A stretch of DNA of 64,000 nucleotides from Pleomorphomonas carboxyditropha. GTDB taxonomy: Bacteria > Pseudomonadota > Alphaproteobacteria > Rhizobiales > Pleomorphomonadaceae. The translations under genes and the position numbers were made by a program. Below the pieces are notes generated by a model. That model did not search any database and was not told the origin of the DNA. It saw only the letters and a program-made list of their open reading frames with translations. This document shows, piece after piece, positions 34,954 through 46,497 of this stretch. How positions within the stretch are numbered: the stretch's first letter is position 1; each line of letters starts with the position of its first letter. The stretch lies in contig NZ_NQVN01000012.1 of NCBI RefSeq assembly GCF_002770725.1, positions 95,567 to 159,566 on the forward strand. Direction: 5' to 3'.

Positions 34954-35940
34954 TCAGGCGCCGCCAAAGGTGAGTTCGTTGACAATGGCGAGGGCCGAAA
35001 CGGCGTCCTGGCGGGCAATCGCCTTGCCGAGACGCTCGTCGCCGTCGAGACGATCCATGACGGCGAACATCCGCCGCACCGTGGCGATGTTCACTTCGCA
35101 TTCGTGAACGGGATCGAGGCCGGTGGTGTCGGGGAAGGTGTCGAAGTAGATGGCGCCGCCATAGCCGTCGGCGCGCATCTGGCGCAACAGCTCGATGGTT
35201 TGCAGCGGATGCACCGCCCCCACCATCAGGCCGTCGTCCCGCTTGGCGTAGCCGTCGTTGAGGTGGATGCCGAGAATGCGGCTGTGGCCGGCGGCCAGCG
35301 CCGCGGCAAAGGCCGGCTGCTCGTCGGCGTAGAGCACATGCGCGAGGTCGAGCGTGATGCCGAGGTTCGGCCGGTCGACATCCCTGATGGCCAGCAGCGT
35401 GGTGGCGCAATCGGGCATCACGGCGAAGGAGCGCGGCTCGTTCGGCTTGTACTCGATGCTGACGAGGCAGTCCGGATCGTGGTCGCAGACCTCGCGGATG
35501 CCCTCGACCTCGTCCTGCCAAAGCTGCCGATAGTCGGCCTGGAACGCGTAGTCGAAACCGTCCTGCCCGAGCCACAGCGTCATCAGCGACGTGCCCATCT
35601 CGCGCGCCGCGTCGATGCCGCGCTTGGTGAGCTCGATCGCCTCGCGGCGGACGGCGGGATCGGGGTTGGTGAAGGCGCCGATCTTGAAGGCCGGGTTGGA
35701 ATAGTAGCGCATGGCGAGGCCGTTGATCTCGAGACCGAGATCGCGAATCTGCCGCGCCAGAGCCGCCGGCTCGCCCTTCACGTGGTCGGGATAGTTGAGA
35801 TCGACATCCGTGAGGCCGCTCACCTTGGCCGCCCGCCTCGCTATCTGGATGACGGACGGTTTGCCGCCGAGGCCCGGCCACTCCAGTTCCGGACGACAGG
35901 CGAATGAATTCAGGCGAGTAGCGAAGCGCAGGTCGGACAC
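34954..35940 (-). CDS. sugar phosphate isomerase/epimerase (xylose-isomerase-like TIM barrel)
   Basis: The protein has 328 residues from GTG 35940 (AAGGGG 8 bp before it); an ATG further upstream at 35976 adds a non-family extension. AP-endonuclease-2/XylA-like barrel strands are recognisable: VDLNYPDH, LEINGLAMRYYSNP, LVSIEYKPNEPR (metal Glu), LGITLDLAHVLY (Asp, His), ILGIHLNDGYAKRDD (His, Asp) and AIYFDTFPDTT. It heads the operon upstream of the receptor, ATPase, permease, RpiR and kinase. Likely isomerises or epimerises the imported sugar before phosphorylation. Confidence 0.82.
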   Translation of the reverse strand: MSDLRFATRLNSFACRPELEWPGLGGKPSVIQIARRAAKVSGLTDVDLNYPDHVKGEPAALARQIRDLGLEINGLAMRYYSNPAFKIGAFTNPDPAVRREAIELTKRGIDAAREMGTSLMTLWLGQDGFDYAFQADYRQLWQDEVEGIREVCDHDPDCLVSIEYKPNEPRSFAVMPDCATTLLAIRDVDRPNLGITLDLAHVLYADEQPAFAAALAAGHSRILGIHLNDGYAKRDDGLMVGAVHPLQTIELLRQMRADGYGGAIYFDTFPDTTGLDPVHECEVNIATVRRMFAVMDRLDGDERLGKAIARQDAVSALAIVNELTFGGA

Positions 35941-35988
35941 GGAGGCACCCCTTCTGGAAAAGCAATTCAACATCACAAAAAAACATTA

Positions 35989-36263
35989 ATTAGTGAAGTC
36001 AGAATGATCACCTACGGCATAGGCCTTTAGTCGTAGCGGTTTCGAAAAGTGAACGCGCGTCGGTAGCAACGGGCACGCGTCGCGCAACCGGAACGGACGA
36101 AATCAATGATCTCGTTCTAACAAATGGATTTTTCATGGATGGGTTGCGGTCCGGGCGAATCCGGATGGCGCCTGCGCACAGGCTGCGGCCAGACTGGTCT
36201 CAGGCCTCGCCGGCATTTCTGGATATCGGAATAACTTCACTAATCATGTAAAATCGTGAAGTT
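35989..36263. promoter_or_regulatory. GTGAAGT operator-like words upstream of the sugar operon
   Basis: The gap 35941-36428 has no convincing gene. ATTAGTGAAGT at 35989-35999 recurs as its exact reverse complement at 36234-36244, and the latter is one arm of AACTTCAC (36233-36240) / GTGAAGTT (36256-36263). TTCAC/GTGAA dyads fit RpiR-family sites, so these may be binding sites for the operon's own regulator. Nearly 250 bp separate the sites, allowing looping. No other target gene on that side is evident. Confidence 0.5.
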
Positions 36264-36374
36264 CGCCAATGACAGCAAAGCGAGCGGCTTTGCAAGGCAT
36301 TGGCGCGGCGAGCGGCCGTCGTCGCGGAAGTTCGACCGGACAGCCAAACCGACTGCGAAGAAACCAGCCGAGCC

Positions 36375-36414
36375 CTTCGCTTCACACCGAAGCGGTCGCA
36401 GGTTCGATCCCTGG
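36375..36414 (+). pseudogene. tRNA 3'-half-like fragment (CAC-type anticodon loop plus T-arm)
   Basis: CTTCG/CGAAG (36375-36379, 36388-36392) pairs around an 8-nt loop CTTCACAC. A 5-nt variable segment follows, then GCAGG-TTCGATC-CCTGG (36398-36414), an almost perfect T-arm with the invariant TTCGA. No D-arm or matching acceptor strand lies upstream, and no CCA follows. It therefore looks like a tRNA 3' remnant, possibly tRNA-Val. Such fragments are left by integrases that target tRNA genes, but no integrase is present. Confidence 0.45.
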
Positions 36415-36428
36415 CGCGTGAGTTGCCC

Positions 36429-39101
<2,673 letters not shown>

Positions 39102-39115
39102 TCAGGGGACCTTTT

Positions 39116-39562
39116 TCAGAGATCGAGAAGGGCGCGGGCGCGTGGGCTGAGGCCCTCGCCGGAAAACGGATGGACCACTTCGAGGCGGCCGAGCCGGAAG
39201 CCGTCGCCCATGTCCTCGGAGAAGATATGCGTGCAGCCGGCCGCCTCGGCGGCGGCGACCAGGCTGGCATCCCAGAAGGAGAGATGTCCGGCGGCGGCTT
39301 CCGCCAGCGCCCGGCACGTCGTGGCGACGTCGCTCGCGAATACCGGCCACGTCCGCGCTAAGCCACCGAGCGCCGCCGCGACATCCGGCCGGGGCAACCG
39401 CAGCTTTCCGGTCAGGACGCGATAGCTCTCGCCGATCACCTGCAAGCCGATCGGCGCGTTTCGGTCACGCAAGGCGCGGATGATCTCGCGCGCCGCCGCC
39501 TGCCGGCCGGCCTCGCGATCGTCGAAGCTATAGACGAGGACGTTCGTGTCGACGGTGAGCAT
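39116..39562 (-). CDS. PIN-domain toxin (VapC-like)
   Basis: The protein has 148 residues. PIN signatures: [14 protein letters not shown] (Asp 5), a mid Glu ([10 protein letters not shown]), [16 protein letters not shown] (Asp) and [11 protein letters not shown] (Asp), together the acidic RNase site. VapC-type PIN toxins cleave RNA, often tRNA or rRNA. Start overlaps the antitoxin stop by 1 bp (TGATG), the standard TA coupling. The pair lies in-line between the two metH genes. Confidence 0.88.
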   Translation of the reverse strand: MLTVDTNVLVYSFDDREAGRQAAAREIIRALRDRNAPIGLQVIGESYRVLTGKLRLPRPDVAAALGGLARTWPVFASDVATTCRALAEAAAGHLSFWDASLVAAAEAAGCTHIFSEDMGDGFRLGRLEVVHPFSGEGLSPRARALLDL

Positions 39563-39759
39563 CAGCGAACGTGTTCGGACGTCATTTCGTCGTAAAGCTC
39601 ATCGCGCTTGGGATAGGGGCCATCGGAGCGAAAGCCGCCCTGCGCCCAAAGCTTTTGGATTGCTTCCCAGCTTTGCCGCCGCTCTTCCTCGCTCATCTCG
39701 GGATATTCGAGGTTGCGACCGTAACCGCCTTCGGACTTTCTCTTCATTTGCGTCGACAT
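39562..39759 (-). CDS. putative antitoxin of the PIN toxin
   Basis: The protein has 65 residues, highly charged, lacking a clear HTH or AbrB fold. The central part ([20 protein letters not shown]) would be a helix and the C-terminus ([13 protein letters not shown]) could wrap the toxin, as in VapB-like antitoxins. The ATG at 39759 has GAGG about 9 bp upstream; the longer frame to 39804 is not needed. Located immediately before the toxin with a 1-bp overlap. Confidence 0.72.
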   Translation of the reverse strand: MSTQMKRKSEGGYGRNLEYPEMSEEERRQSWEAIQKLWAQGGFRSDGPYPKRDELYDEMTSEHVR

Positions 39760-39800
39760 GACCGAACCTCGCATATCCTGGACGACATCATACCACACCC

Positions 39801-40868
39801 TCACGCCCCGATCACCGTCGGCTCGAGGCCGGAGAGGCGCATGCGCGGCTCGATCGTCGGCGGCACGCGCGGCGGCAGGCCGTTCACCGCCTCGGCGATC
39901 GCCCGGATGTGCGGCGGCGTGGTGCCGCAGCAGCCGCCGACGATGTTGACGAGGCCGGAGCGGGCGAACTCGCCGATCAGCGCGGCCATCGCCTCCGGGC
40001 TCTCGTCGTATTCGCCGAACTCGTTGGGCAGGCCGGCGTTGGGATAGGCGCAGATCAGCGTGTCGGAGACGCGGGCGAGATCGGCGATGTGGGCGCGCAT
40101 CTCGCGGGCGCCGAGGGCGCAGTTGAGGCCGATGGAGAGGAGGCCAGCGTGCCGCACCGAATACCAGAAGGCCTCGGCCGTCTGGCCGGACAGCGTGCGC
40201 CCGGAGAGGTCGGTGATGGTGCCGGACACCGAGATCGGCAGCCGCACGCCCTTTTCCTCGAACACTTCCTCGGTGGCGAACAGCGCCGCCTTGGCATTGA
40301 GCGTGTCGAACACCGTCTCGATCATGATGATGTCGGCGCCGCCGTCGATCTGGCCGCGCACCGCCTCGGCATAGGCGCGGCGCAACTCGTCGAAGGTGAT
40401 CGCCCGGAAGCCGGGGTTGTTGACGTCCGGCGAGATCGACGCGGTGCGGTTGGTCGGCCCCAACGCGCCGGCCACGAAGCGCGGCTTGGCCGGATCCTTG
40501 GCCGTATAGGCATCGGCGGCCCGGCGGGCGATCTTCGCCGACTCCAAATTCAGCTCGTAGGCCAGCTCTTCCATGCCGTAGTCGGCCTGGGCGACGAAGG
40601 TCGAGGAGAAGGTGTTGGTCTCCAGGATGTCGGCGCCGGCCTCGAGATACTGGCTGTGGATGTCGAAGATCACGTCGGGCCGGGTGATCGACAACAGGTC
40701 GTTGTTGCCCTTGAGGTCTTTCGCCCAGTCCTTGAACCGCTCGCCGCGGAAGTCCGCTTCGCTCAGCTTGAACCGCTGGATCATCGTGCCCATGGCGCCG
40801 TCGATCACCAGGATGCGCTCGGACGCCAGCGCGCGCAGGCGGTGTTCGGTCGGAGAGATCTCGGTCAT
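39801..40868 (-). CDS. metH: homocysteine S-methyltransferase domain of a split MetH
   Basis: The protein has 355 residues. It is the homocysteine-binding barrel: [63 protein letters not shown], zinc Cys in [11 protein letters not shown] and the paired Cys in [15 protein letters not shown]. It ends [12 protein letters not shown], where fused MetH would continue straight into the [13 protein letters not shown] segment that opens the gene at 39101. So the two genes form one enzyme cut at the interdomain linker. ATG 40868 follows GAGGGA; metF ends 16 bp upstream. Confidence 0.92.
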   Translation of the reverse strand: MTEISPTEHRLRALASERILVIDGAMGTMIQRFKLSEADFRGERFKDWAKDLKGNNDLLSITRPDVIFDIHSQYLEAGADILETNTFSSTFVAQADYGMEELAYELNLESAKIARRAADAYTAKDPAKPRFVAGALGPTNRTASISPDVNNPGFRAITFDELRRAYAEAVRGQIDGGADIIMIETVFDTLNAKAALFATEEVFEEKGVRLPISVSGTITDLSGRTLSGQTAEAFWYSVRHAGLLSIGLNCALGAREMRAHIADLARVSDTLICAYPNAGLPNEFGEYDESPEAMAALIGEFARSGLVNIVGGCCGTTPPHIRAIAEAVNGLPPRVPPTIEPRMRLSGLEPTVIGA

Positions 40869-40884
40869 GGCGTTATCCCTCATT

Positions 40885-41796
40885 TCAAGCGGAAACGGCG
40901 ATGGCATCGGCGGCCGGCTCGGTCTTCGCCCTGAGGCCCATCATATGGCAGATGGCATAGACGAGGTCGGCGCGGTTCATGGTGTAGAAATGGAAGTTGC
41001 GGAAGCCGCGATCAATGAGATCCATCACCTGCTCGGCGCAGACGGCGGCGGCCACCAGTTGCCGCGTCGCCGGGTCGTTCTCCAGCCCCTCGAAGCGCTG
41101 GGCCAGCCAGCCGGGCACCGAGGCGCCGGCCTTTTGGGCGAAGGCGGCCGACTGCTCGAAATTGACCACCGGCACGATGCCCGGCACGATCGGCACGTCG
41201 ATGCCGGCGGCGCGCACCCGGTCGACGTAGCGCTCGAACTTGTCGTTGTCGAAGAAGAACTGGCTGATGGCGCGGGTCGCCCCGGCCTCCACCTTGCGCT
41301 TGAGCATGGCGATGTCGGCGGCGACGTCGGGGCTCTCGGGATGCTTTTCCGGATAGGCCGAAACGGAGATCTCGAAGTCGCCGATCGCCCGGATGCCGGC
41401 GATCAGGTCGGTGGTCGAGGCGTAGCCGTCGGGGTGCGGCTGGTAGCGGGCGCCGAGGCCGCCCACCGGGTCGCCCCTCAGCGCCACGATGTGGCGGACG
41501 CCGGCGTCGTGATAGCCGCGCACCACGTCGTCGATCTCGGCGCGGCTGGCGCCGACGCAGGTGAGATGGGCGGCCGGCTTCAGGTCGGTCTCGCGGACGA
41601 TGCGGGCGACGGTGGCATGCGTGCGCTCGCGCGTCGAGCCGCCGGCGCCGTAGGTCACCGACACGAAGCGCGGCCCGAGCGGCGCCAGGCGGGTGATCGA
41701 CGCCCACAGCGTCTCCTCCATCTTCTCCGTCTTGGGCGGGAAGAACTCGAAGGAAACGCCGAGGTCGAGGGCGCCGATGTTGTGACTGAACCGCAT
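40885..41796 (-). CDS. metF: 5,10-methylenetetrahydrofolate reductase
   Basis: The protein has 303 residues, the standard bacterial length. Hallmarks: [18 protein letters not shown] (substrate/FAD), [44 protein letters not shown] and [18 protein letters not shown]. It makes the methyl-THF used by the split MetH encoded downstream. Gene spacing is 16 bp to the metH homocysteine gene and 27 bp from the regulator. Confidence 0.95.
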   Translation of the reverse strand: MRFSHNIGALDLGVSFEFFPPKTEKMEETLWASITRLAPLGPRFVSVTYGAGGSTRERTHATVARIVRETDLKPAAHLTCVGASRAEIDDVVRGYHDAGVRHIVALRGDPVGGLGARYQPHPDGYASTTDLIAGIRAIGDFEISVSAYPEKHPESPDVAADIAMLKRKVEAGATRAISQFFFDNDKFERYVDRVRAAGIDVPIVPGIVPVVNFEQSAAFAQKAGASVPGWLAQRFEGLENDPATRQLVAAAVCAEQVMDLIDRGFRNFHFYTMNRADLVYAICHMMGLRAKTEPAADAIAVSA

Positions 41797-41823
41797 GATG
41801 AAATCCCGAAAAGTCGTGTCGTG

Positions 41824-42831
41824 TCAGGCGATGCGCTGAAGATCCCTGGCCATCTCGATCCGGCGGTCGGCGGCGAGGAACAGCGACACCGTCAGGCCGT
41901 CGGCCGTCTCCGGCGGCAGGTCGCGCACCGTGTCGAAGGCGAGGCCGGCCGCCTCGATCCAGCCGCGCATCTGCTCGTGGCTGAAGCCGAGCCGGCGGTG
42001 GGCGTGGTCGGCGCGCAGGAACTCGTGGTCGTGCGGCGCGAAATCGACGATCAGCAGCCGGCCGCCGGGAGCCAGCGCCGCCGCCGCCTCGCGCAGCGCC
42101 CGCGCCGGATCGTCGAGATAGTGCAGCACCTGGTGGATCACCACCAGGTCGAAGCCGGCGCCGACGGAGAGCGCCGTCACGTCGCCCTGGCGGACATGGG
42201 CGTTGTCGATGCCGGCCGCCGCGAGGTTGGCGCGGGCGACGGACAACATGTCGTGGCTCATGTCGATGCCGACGGCGCGGCCGTAGCGGTCGGCGAGCAG
42301 CGTCAGCATGCGGCCGGTGCCGGTGCCGACGTCCAGCATGTTGTAGATGGGACGGTCGCCGACGGCGGCGCGGATCGCCGCCTCGACGTCGTGCTCGGCG
42401 ACGTGCAGCGTCCTGAGGCGGTCCCAGCTCGCGGCGTTCCTGGCGAAATAGCGCTGCGCCTCGGCGGCATGCGCCGCCTTGATCGCATCGAGCCGCCGCC
42501 GGTCGGATTCGACGGCCGGATCGGCCGCATCGATGCCGGCGATCAGCGTCCGCGTCAGCGCGGCGGCCGGCCCCTCGTCGACCAGCCGGTAATAGGCCCA
42601 GGCGCCCTCCGGCAGCCGTTCGACGAGGCCGGCCTCGGTGAGCAATTTGAGGTGGCGCGACACCCGCGGCTGGCTCTGCGCCAGCACTTCGGTGAGATCC
42701 TTCACCGTCGCCTCGCCGAGCGACAACAGCGCCAACAGGCGCAGCCGCGTCGGCTCGCCGGCACTCCTGAGCACCGACACCACATCATCGAAGGAAGCCG
42801 CCGGCGGCCCGGCCATACGAACACTAGACAT
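41824..42831 (-). CDS. ArsR-family regulator fused to a SAM methyltransferase
   Basis: The protein has 335 residues. N-terminal ArsR HTH (FDDVVSVLRSAGEPTRLRLLALLSLGEATVKDLTEVLAQSQPRVSRHLKLLTEAGLV) without obvious metal cysteines, then a Methyltransf_11 domain with MLDVGTGTGRMLTLL and VVIHQVLHYLDDP. Proteins of this build head metF/metH operons in alphaproteobacteria and resemble the SAH-responsive SahR group. The ATG at 42831 lies inside a palindrome and has no RBS, so the transcript may be leaderless or the start may be ATG 42816. It probably senses SAM/SAH status and controls its own operon. Confidence 0.85.
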   Translation of the reverse strand: MSSVRMAGPPAASFDDVVSVLRSAGEPTRLRLLALLSLGEATVKDLTEVLAQSQPRVSRHLKLLTEAGLVERLPEGAWAYYRLVDEGPAAALTRTLIAGIDAADPAVESDRRRLDAIKAAHAAEAQRYFARNAASWDRLRTLHVAEHDVEAAIRAAVGDRPIYNMLDVGTGTGRMLTLLADRYGRAVGIDMSHDMLSVARANLAAAGIDNAHVRQGDVTALSVGAGFDLVVIHQVLHYLDDPARALREAAAALAPGGRLLIVDFAPHDHEFLRADHAHRRLGFSHEQMRGWIEAAGLAFDTVRDLPPETADGLTVSLFLAADRRIEMARDLQRIA

Positions 42832-42848
42832 AAAGATATGTTTATGTC
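42827..42848. promoter_or_regulatory. palindromic operator at the met operon start
   Basis: GACATAAA-N6-TTTATGTC, perfect 8-bp arms (42827-42834, 42841-42848). It overlaps the likely first codon of the ArsR-methyltransferase gene, which fits autoregulation by that protein. Confidence 0.75.
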
Positions 42849-42900
42849 GAATGGCCGGGTGATGCAAGGGGTCATGGTGGCCGGCGAAGCGGCAACGGTC

Positions 42901-43956
42901 CTACAAGATGGACGGGAACGGCACGTTCTGTTCGTCCGTGAACGCGTCCTCGAAGCCTCGCCGGTAGTGGTACTGCAGCTTGTCGGCGTCGTCCGGATAG
43001 GTGAATTTGCCGCCAACCTCCCAGATGAACGGCTTGAACCGGTACTGCAGGACGTTCTTCTTGTAGTTCCACAGCAGGAGAATCTCGAGCGGATCGGCCT
43101 TGAAGTTGGTCCACACGTCGTGATGGACGGGAATGACCACCTTCGTCCCGAGCGCCTCCGCCATGCGCAGGATGTCGATGGACGTCATCTTGTCCTGATT
43201 GCCGACCGGATTCTCGCCGAAGGAGCCGAGCGCAACGTCGACCTTGTGCTCCTTGCCATGCTTGGCGAAGCGGATGGAGTGGTGAGAGTCGCCGCTATGG
43301 TAGAGGTTGCCGCCGGGCGTCTTGAACAGGTAGTTCACGGCCTTGTCGTCCATGGTCGGCAGCGTGCCTTCGAGCGTTTCGTTCGACGTGACCAGCACGG
43401 TGCGGTCGAACGATTCGAGCACGACGATCTCCACGTCCTTGATGGCGACCGTGTCGCCGGGACGGACCACCTTGATCCGGCTGTCGGGAACGCCCCATTT
43501 CTTCCACAGATCCGCGCAGCCCTGCGGCCCGATGAACGGAACGCCGGCCGCGCAGTTCCTGAGGACGGCCGCCGCGAAATAGGGGTCGATATGGTCCTGG
43601 TGGATGTGGGTCGCCAGCACGGCGTCGACCTCGGTCACCGCGAACGGATCGAAGACGATGGGAGCGGCGCGCAAGTTCGGCTGCGTCGCCCGTCCGCCGG
43701 TCATGTTTCGCATCTGATGGAAGGCCGCCATTTCCTTGGTCTTCTGGGTTCGCTTGCCGTTGCCGAACCACAGGTCGGTGGCGATGCCGGTGCCGTTCTG
43801 CGTCTTGAGCCAGATGCCCGTGCAGCCGATCCACCACATGCTGAACGTTCCCGGCGCCACCTCGGTCGCGTCTATTTCCTCGTTGAGCCAGGTGCCCCAT
43901 TCGGGGAACGCCCCGAGTATCCATTTCTCCCGGGTGATTTCGTCGATCATGCTCAT
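42901..43956 (-). CDS. ulaG: L-ascorbate-6-phosphate lactonase-like metallo-beta-lactamase-fold enzyme
   Basis: The protein has 351 residues and is close to E. coli UlaG over its full length as I recall it: [48 protein letters not shown] (metal site), [33 protein letters not shown] and [13 protein letters not shown]. UlaG hydrolyses L-ascorbate-6-phosphate to 3-keto-L-gulonate-6-phosphate. Last gene of an operon with ulaE, a ulaD homologue, a PfkB kinase and an MFS transporter. Since no PTS is present, the 6-phosphate would have to come from the kinase. Confidence 0.88.
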   Translation of the reverse strand: MSMIDEITREKWILGAFPEWGTWLNEEIDATEVAPGTFSMWWIGCTGIWLKTQNGTGIATDLWFGNGKRTQKTKEMAAFHQMRNMTGGRATQPNLRAAPIVFDPFAVTEVDAVLATHIHQDHIDPYFAAAVLRNCAAGVPFIGPQGCADLWKKWGVPDSRIKVVRPGDTVAIKDVEIVVLESFDRTVLVTSNETLEGTLPTMDDKAVNYLFKTPGGNLYHSGDSHHSIRFAKHGKEHKVDVALGSFGENPVGNQDKMTSIDILRMAEALGTKVVIPVHHDVWTNFKADPLEILLLWNYKKNVLQYRFKPFIWEVGGKFTYPDDADKLQYHYRRGFEDAFTDEQNVPFPSIL

Positions 43957-44066
43957 GGTCGGACTCGTCCTTTTGCTAGGGAAATAAACAGTGGCCGGCG
44001 GGTCGCCGGCCCCGGCATTGGCGCTCGCCCGCTATGGCGCTCCGCGCGAATGCCGGGACCGAACCG

Positions 44067-45446
44067 CTAGATGGAGTCGAGCGACATGCCCCGGGTTTCC
44101 TTGGCGAACAGGTAGACGATGCCGCCGAGGATGAGCAGCGCCGCGAACAGGCCAAAGGCGGGCGGGATGGAGTCGAGCGTCACCTGCTTGCCGAACAGCG
44201 AGCCGAGAAGCGCCGGCCCGAAGATCTTCGCGGTGGCGCCGAGACCGTAGCCGAGACCCAGGCCGGTGGGGCGCGCCTCGTTCGGGAACTGCTCGGCCCC
44301 GAAGGCATTGAGGATGCCGAAGGCGCCGTCGCCGAAGGTCATGGCGATCAGGATGCCGACGAAGAAGATCCAGCCGGCGGTGGTGACGTCCCACTCGGCG
44401 CTTCGGGCGATGATCACCGACGCCGCGGCCAGCATCAGGCCGAGGGCGCCGATCAGGCCGTAGGAGAACATCGTCCAGCGGCGGCCGATCCGGTCGGCCA
44501 GCCAGGCCGAGGAAAGACGGCCGAGCAGATCGCCCAGCGACACCAGCATGAACAGGGCGCCGACCATGCCGGCGCTGAACTGGTAGCCCGAGCCGAGGAT
44601 CGACTGGCCCCAGCTCTGGATGACCGACGCACCGAGGATGAAGCAGAACGAGCCGATGGTGATGATGATGAGCGACTTCAGATACTTGCTGAAGATCAGC
44701 GAGTAGGACGCGGACTGGACGGAACGGACTTCCGGCAGGGCCCCGAGCCGGTCGGCCGGGACTTCCAGCGCCCAGGCGAGCGCCTCGCGGGCCTCGGCGG
44801 TCCGGCCGCGCGATTGCAGGAAGCGCGGCGATTCCGGCACCTTGCGCAGCCAGAACAGCAGCAGGATCGGGATCACGCCCAGCGCGATCAGCAGGCGCCA
44901 GTTCGAGCCGACGATCATCTGCGCCACCGACCCGAGAAACAGGCCGAAGGGGATGAAGACCGAGGCCAGGCCGGACAGCAGGCCGCGCTGCTTGGCGGGC
45001 ACGAATTCCTGCACGTAGGGGATCGAGGTGATGTTCAGGCCGCCGACGCCGATACCGACGAAGATGCGCAGGATGGCCAGCATGATCCACCCGTCGGTCG
45101 GCGTGAACACCGAGGCGAAGGTGAACAGCGTGAACAGAAGCACGCACCAGGAGAACGACGCCTTGCGGCCGATGCGGTCGGCAAGGCGCCCCCAGAGGAT
45201 GGCGCCGACCACGGTGCCGAGCCCGGACATGGCGAGAATCCATCCGGCCTCGAAGCCTTGCAGATGCCAGGCCGGGTCCTTGAGCAGGCTGCTCACGGCG
45301 AAGCCGATGAGAAACATGTCGAAGAACTCCGATATGTTGCCCGCGACGACGAGCGCGATCAGGTTCTTCTGGTTCTTGGTAAGCGGCCGGGAATCGATCT
45401 GCTCGAGGGCAGTCATACCGGCCGGTATGCTGGATGCTGTGGACAT
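44067..45446 (-). CDS. MFS sugar/acid:proton symporter of the ula-like operon
   Basis: The protein has 459 residues and 12 predicted helices. Motif A repeats are GRLADRIGRKASF and AWLADRIGRRWTM, with PESPRFLQSRGR in the central loop and a terminal KETRGMSL, which mark the sugar-porter/metabolite:H+ symporter branch. It starts 27 bp after the kinase gene ends. It replaces the UlaABC phosphotransferase system expected in enteric ula operons and would import an unphosphorylated substrate. Confidence 0.88.
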   Translation of the reverse strand: MSTASSIPAGMTALEQIDSRPLTKNQKNLIALVVAGNISEFFDMFLIGFAVSSLLKDPAWHLQGFEAGWILAMSGLGTVVGAILWGRLADRIGRKASFSWCVLLFTLFTFASVFTPTDGWIMLAILRIFVGIGVGGLNITSIPYVQEFVPAKQRGLLSGLASVFIPFGLFLGSVAQMIVGSNWRLLIALGVIPILLLFWLRKVPESPRFLQSRGRTAEAREALAWALEVPADRLGALPEVRSVQSASYSLIFSKYLKSLIIITIGSFCFILGASVIQSWGQSILGSGYQFSAGMVGALFMLVSLGDLLGRLSSAWLADRIGRRWTMFSYGLIGALGLMLAAASVIIARSAEWDVTTAGWIFFVGILIAMTFGDGAFGILNAFGAEQFPNEARPTGLGLGYGLGATAKIFGPALLGSLFGKQVTLDSIPPAFGLFAALLILGGIVYLFAKETRGMSLDSI

Positions 45447-45473
45447 GAGTTCCTCCCTGAGGTCCCTAGCTGG

Positions 45474-46421
45474 TTATCGAAGGATGTCGGCGGTGGTCGG
45501 GATTTCGAGTTCGCTCGGCGTGAGATGGGTCAGGTCGCCGTAGTGGGTCAGGGCGAGCTTCGAGGTGCGCAGACCGTAGTTGACGCCCTCCATGACGTTG
45601 CCGTTGAGGTATCCGTGCAGGGCGCCGCCGACCAGGGCGTCGCCGGCGCCGGGGCGGTCGGTGACGCGGACCGGCTCGATGCCGTAGACCCGCTCGCCCT
45701 CGATGCCGCAGTAGTAGCAACCATGGATCGCATCGGTCGAAACCACATGGTCGAGGCCGTACCTGCCGCGCAGGGCCGCGTTGACGGCCGGGCCGTCTCC
45801 CTCCAGGCCGAAGACCTTGATGCCGTCGGGGCGCGAGCAGAACAGGATGGCCACGTGCTCGAGCAGCGGCTCGAGGACCGAGCGGGCCTTGTCCGCCGTC
45901 CACAGCAGCGACCTGTAGTTGACGTCGAGCGCCACCTTGACGCCCCGCCGGGCCGCCTCGCGCACCGCCCAGGCGACGGTGTCGCCGGTGTTGTCGGTGA
46001 GCGCGGCCGTGATGCCGGTGACGAACAGGACCCGCGTATCGAGCAGCCCATCCCAGTCGAACGTCTCGGGCCTGATCTCCCGGAACCTGGTGTAGAGGCG
46101 GTCGTACACGACTTTCGCCGGCAGCGGCGGGTCGCCGGGCTCCATGAAATAGAGCGCCATCCGGCCCTCGCAGCGGACGCAGTACGACAGGTCGACGCCG
46201 ACCGCGCGATACTCGTCGATGAACCGCTGGGCCAGATCGCCGTGGGGGATCACCGAGGCGAACGCCGTTCGCCGGTCAAGCTGGGCCAGGAGGCCCGCCA
46301 CGTTGGCCTCCGAGCCGGCGGGGGTCAGCCGCAATTCCCGGCAGGTGGCCAGACGGTCGCCTCTCGGAACCGTCAGCCGGATCTGCGCTTCTCCCAAGGT
46401 CGTCAGATCATAGGTTGTCAT
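45474..46421 (-). CDS. PfkB-family carbohydrate kinase of the ula-like operon
   Basis: The protein has 315 residues, similar in style to 2-keto-3-deoxygluconate kinases: LTTLGEAQIRLTVPRGDRL, AGSEANVAGLLAQLDRRTAF, ALDVNYRSLLW and the active-site TDRPGAGDALVGGALHGYLNG. RBS GGGAGGGAAAA precedes ATG 46421. Its position between the importer and ulaD, with no PTS, makes it the obvious candidate to phosphorylate L-ascorbate or 3-keto-L-gulonate. That substrate is inferred, not shown. Confidence 0.85.
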   Translation of the reverse strand: MTTYDLTTLGEAQIRLTVPRGDRLATCRELRLTPAGSEANVAGLLAQLDRRTAFASVIPHGDLAQRFIDEYRAVGVDLSYCVRCEGRMALYFMEPGDPPLPAKVVYDRLYTRFREIRPETFDWDGLLDTRVLFVTGITAALTDNTGDTVAWAVREAARRGVKVALDVNYRSLLWTADKARSVLEPLLEHVAILFCSRPDGIKVFGLEGDGPAVNAALRGRYGLDHVVSTDAIHGCYYCGIEGERVYGIEPVRVTDRPGAGDALVGGALHGYLNGNVMEGVNYGLRTSKLALTHYGDLTHLTPSELEIPTTADILR

Positions 46422-46497
46422 TGGCTTTTCCCTCCCATGGCCGGGGCGCGCTCCCGGTTCCTCCGCACACCCGGCCGATTTCGACGAAGCGCGGCCT

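Noticed and set aside
40612..44070. 1152-residue plus-strand ORF across metF and ulaG
   Set aside because: Antisense shadow spanning several real genes on the other strand.
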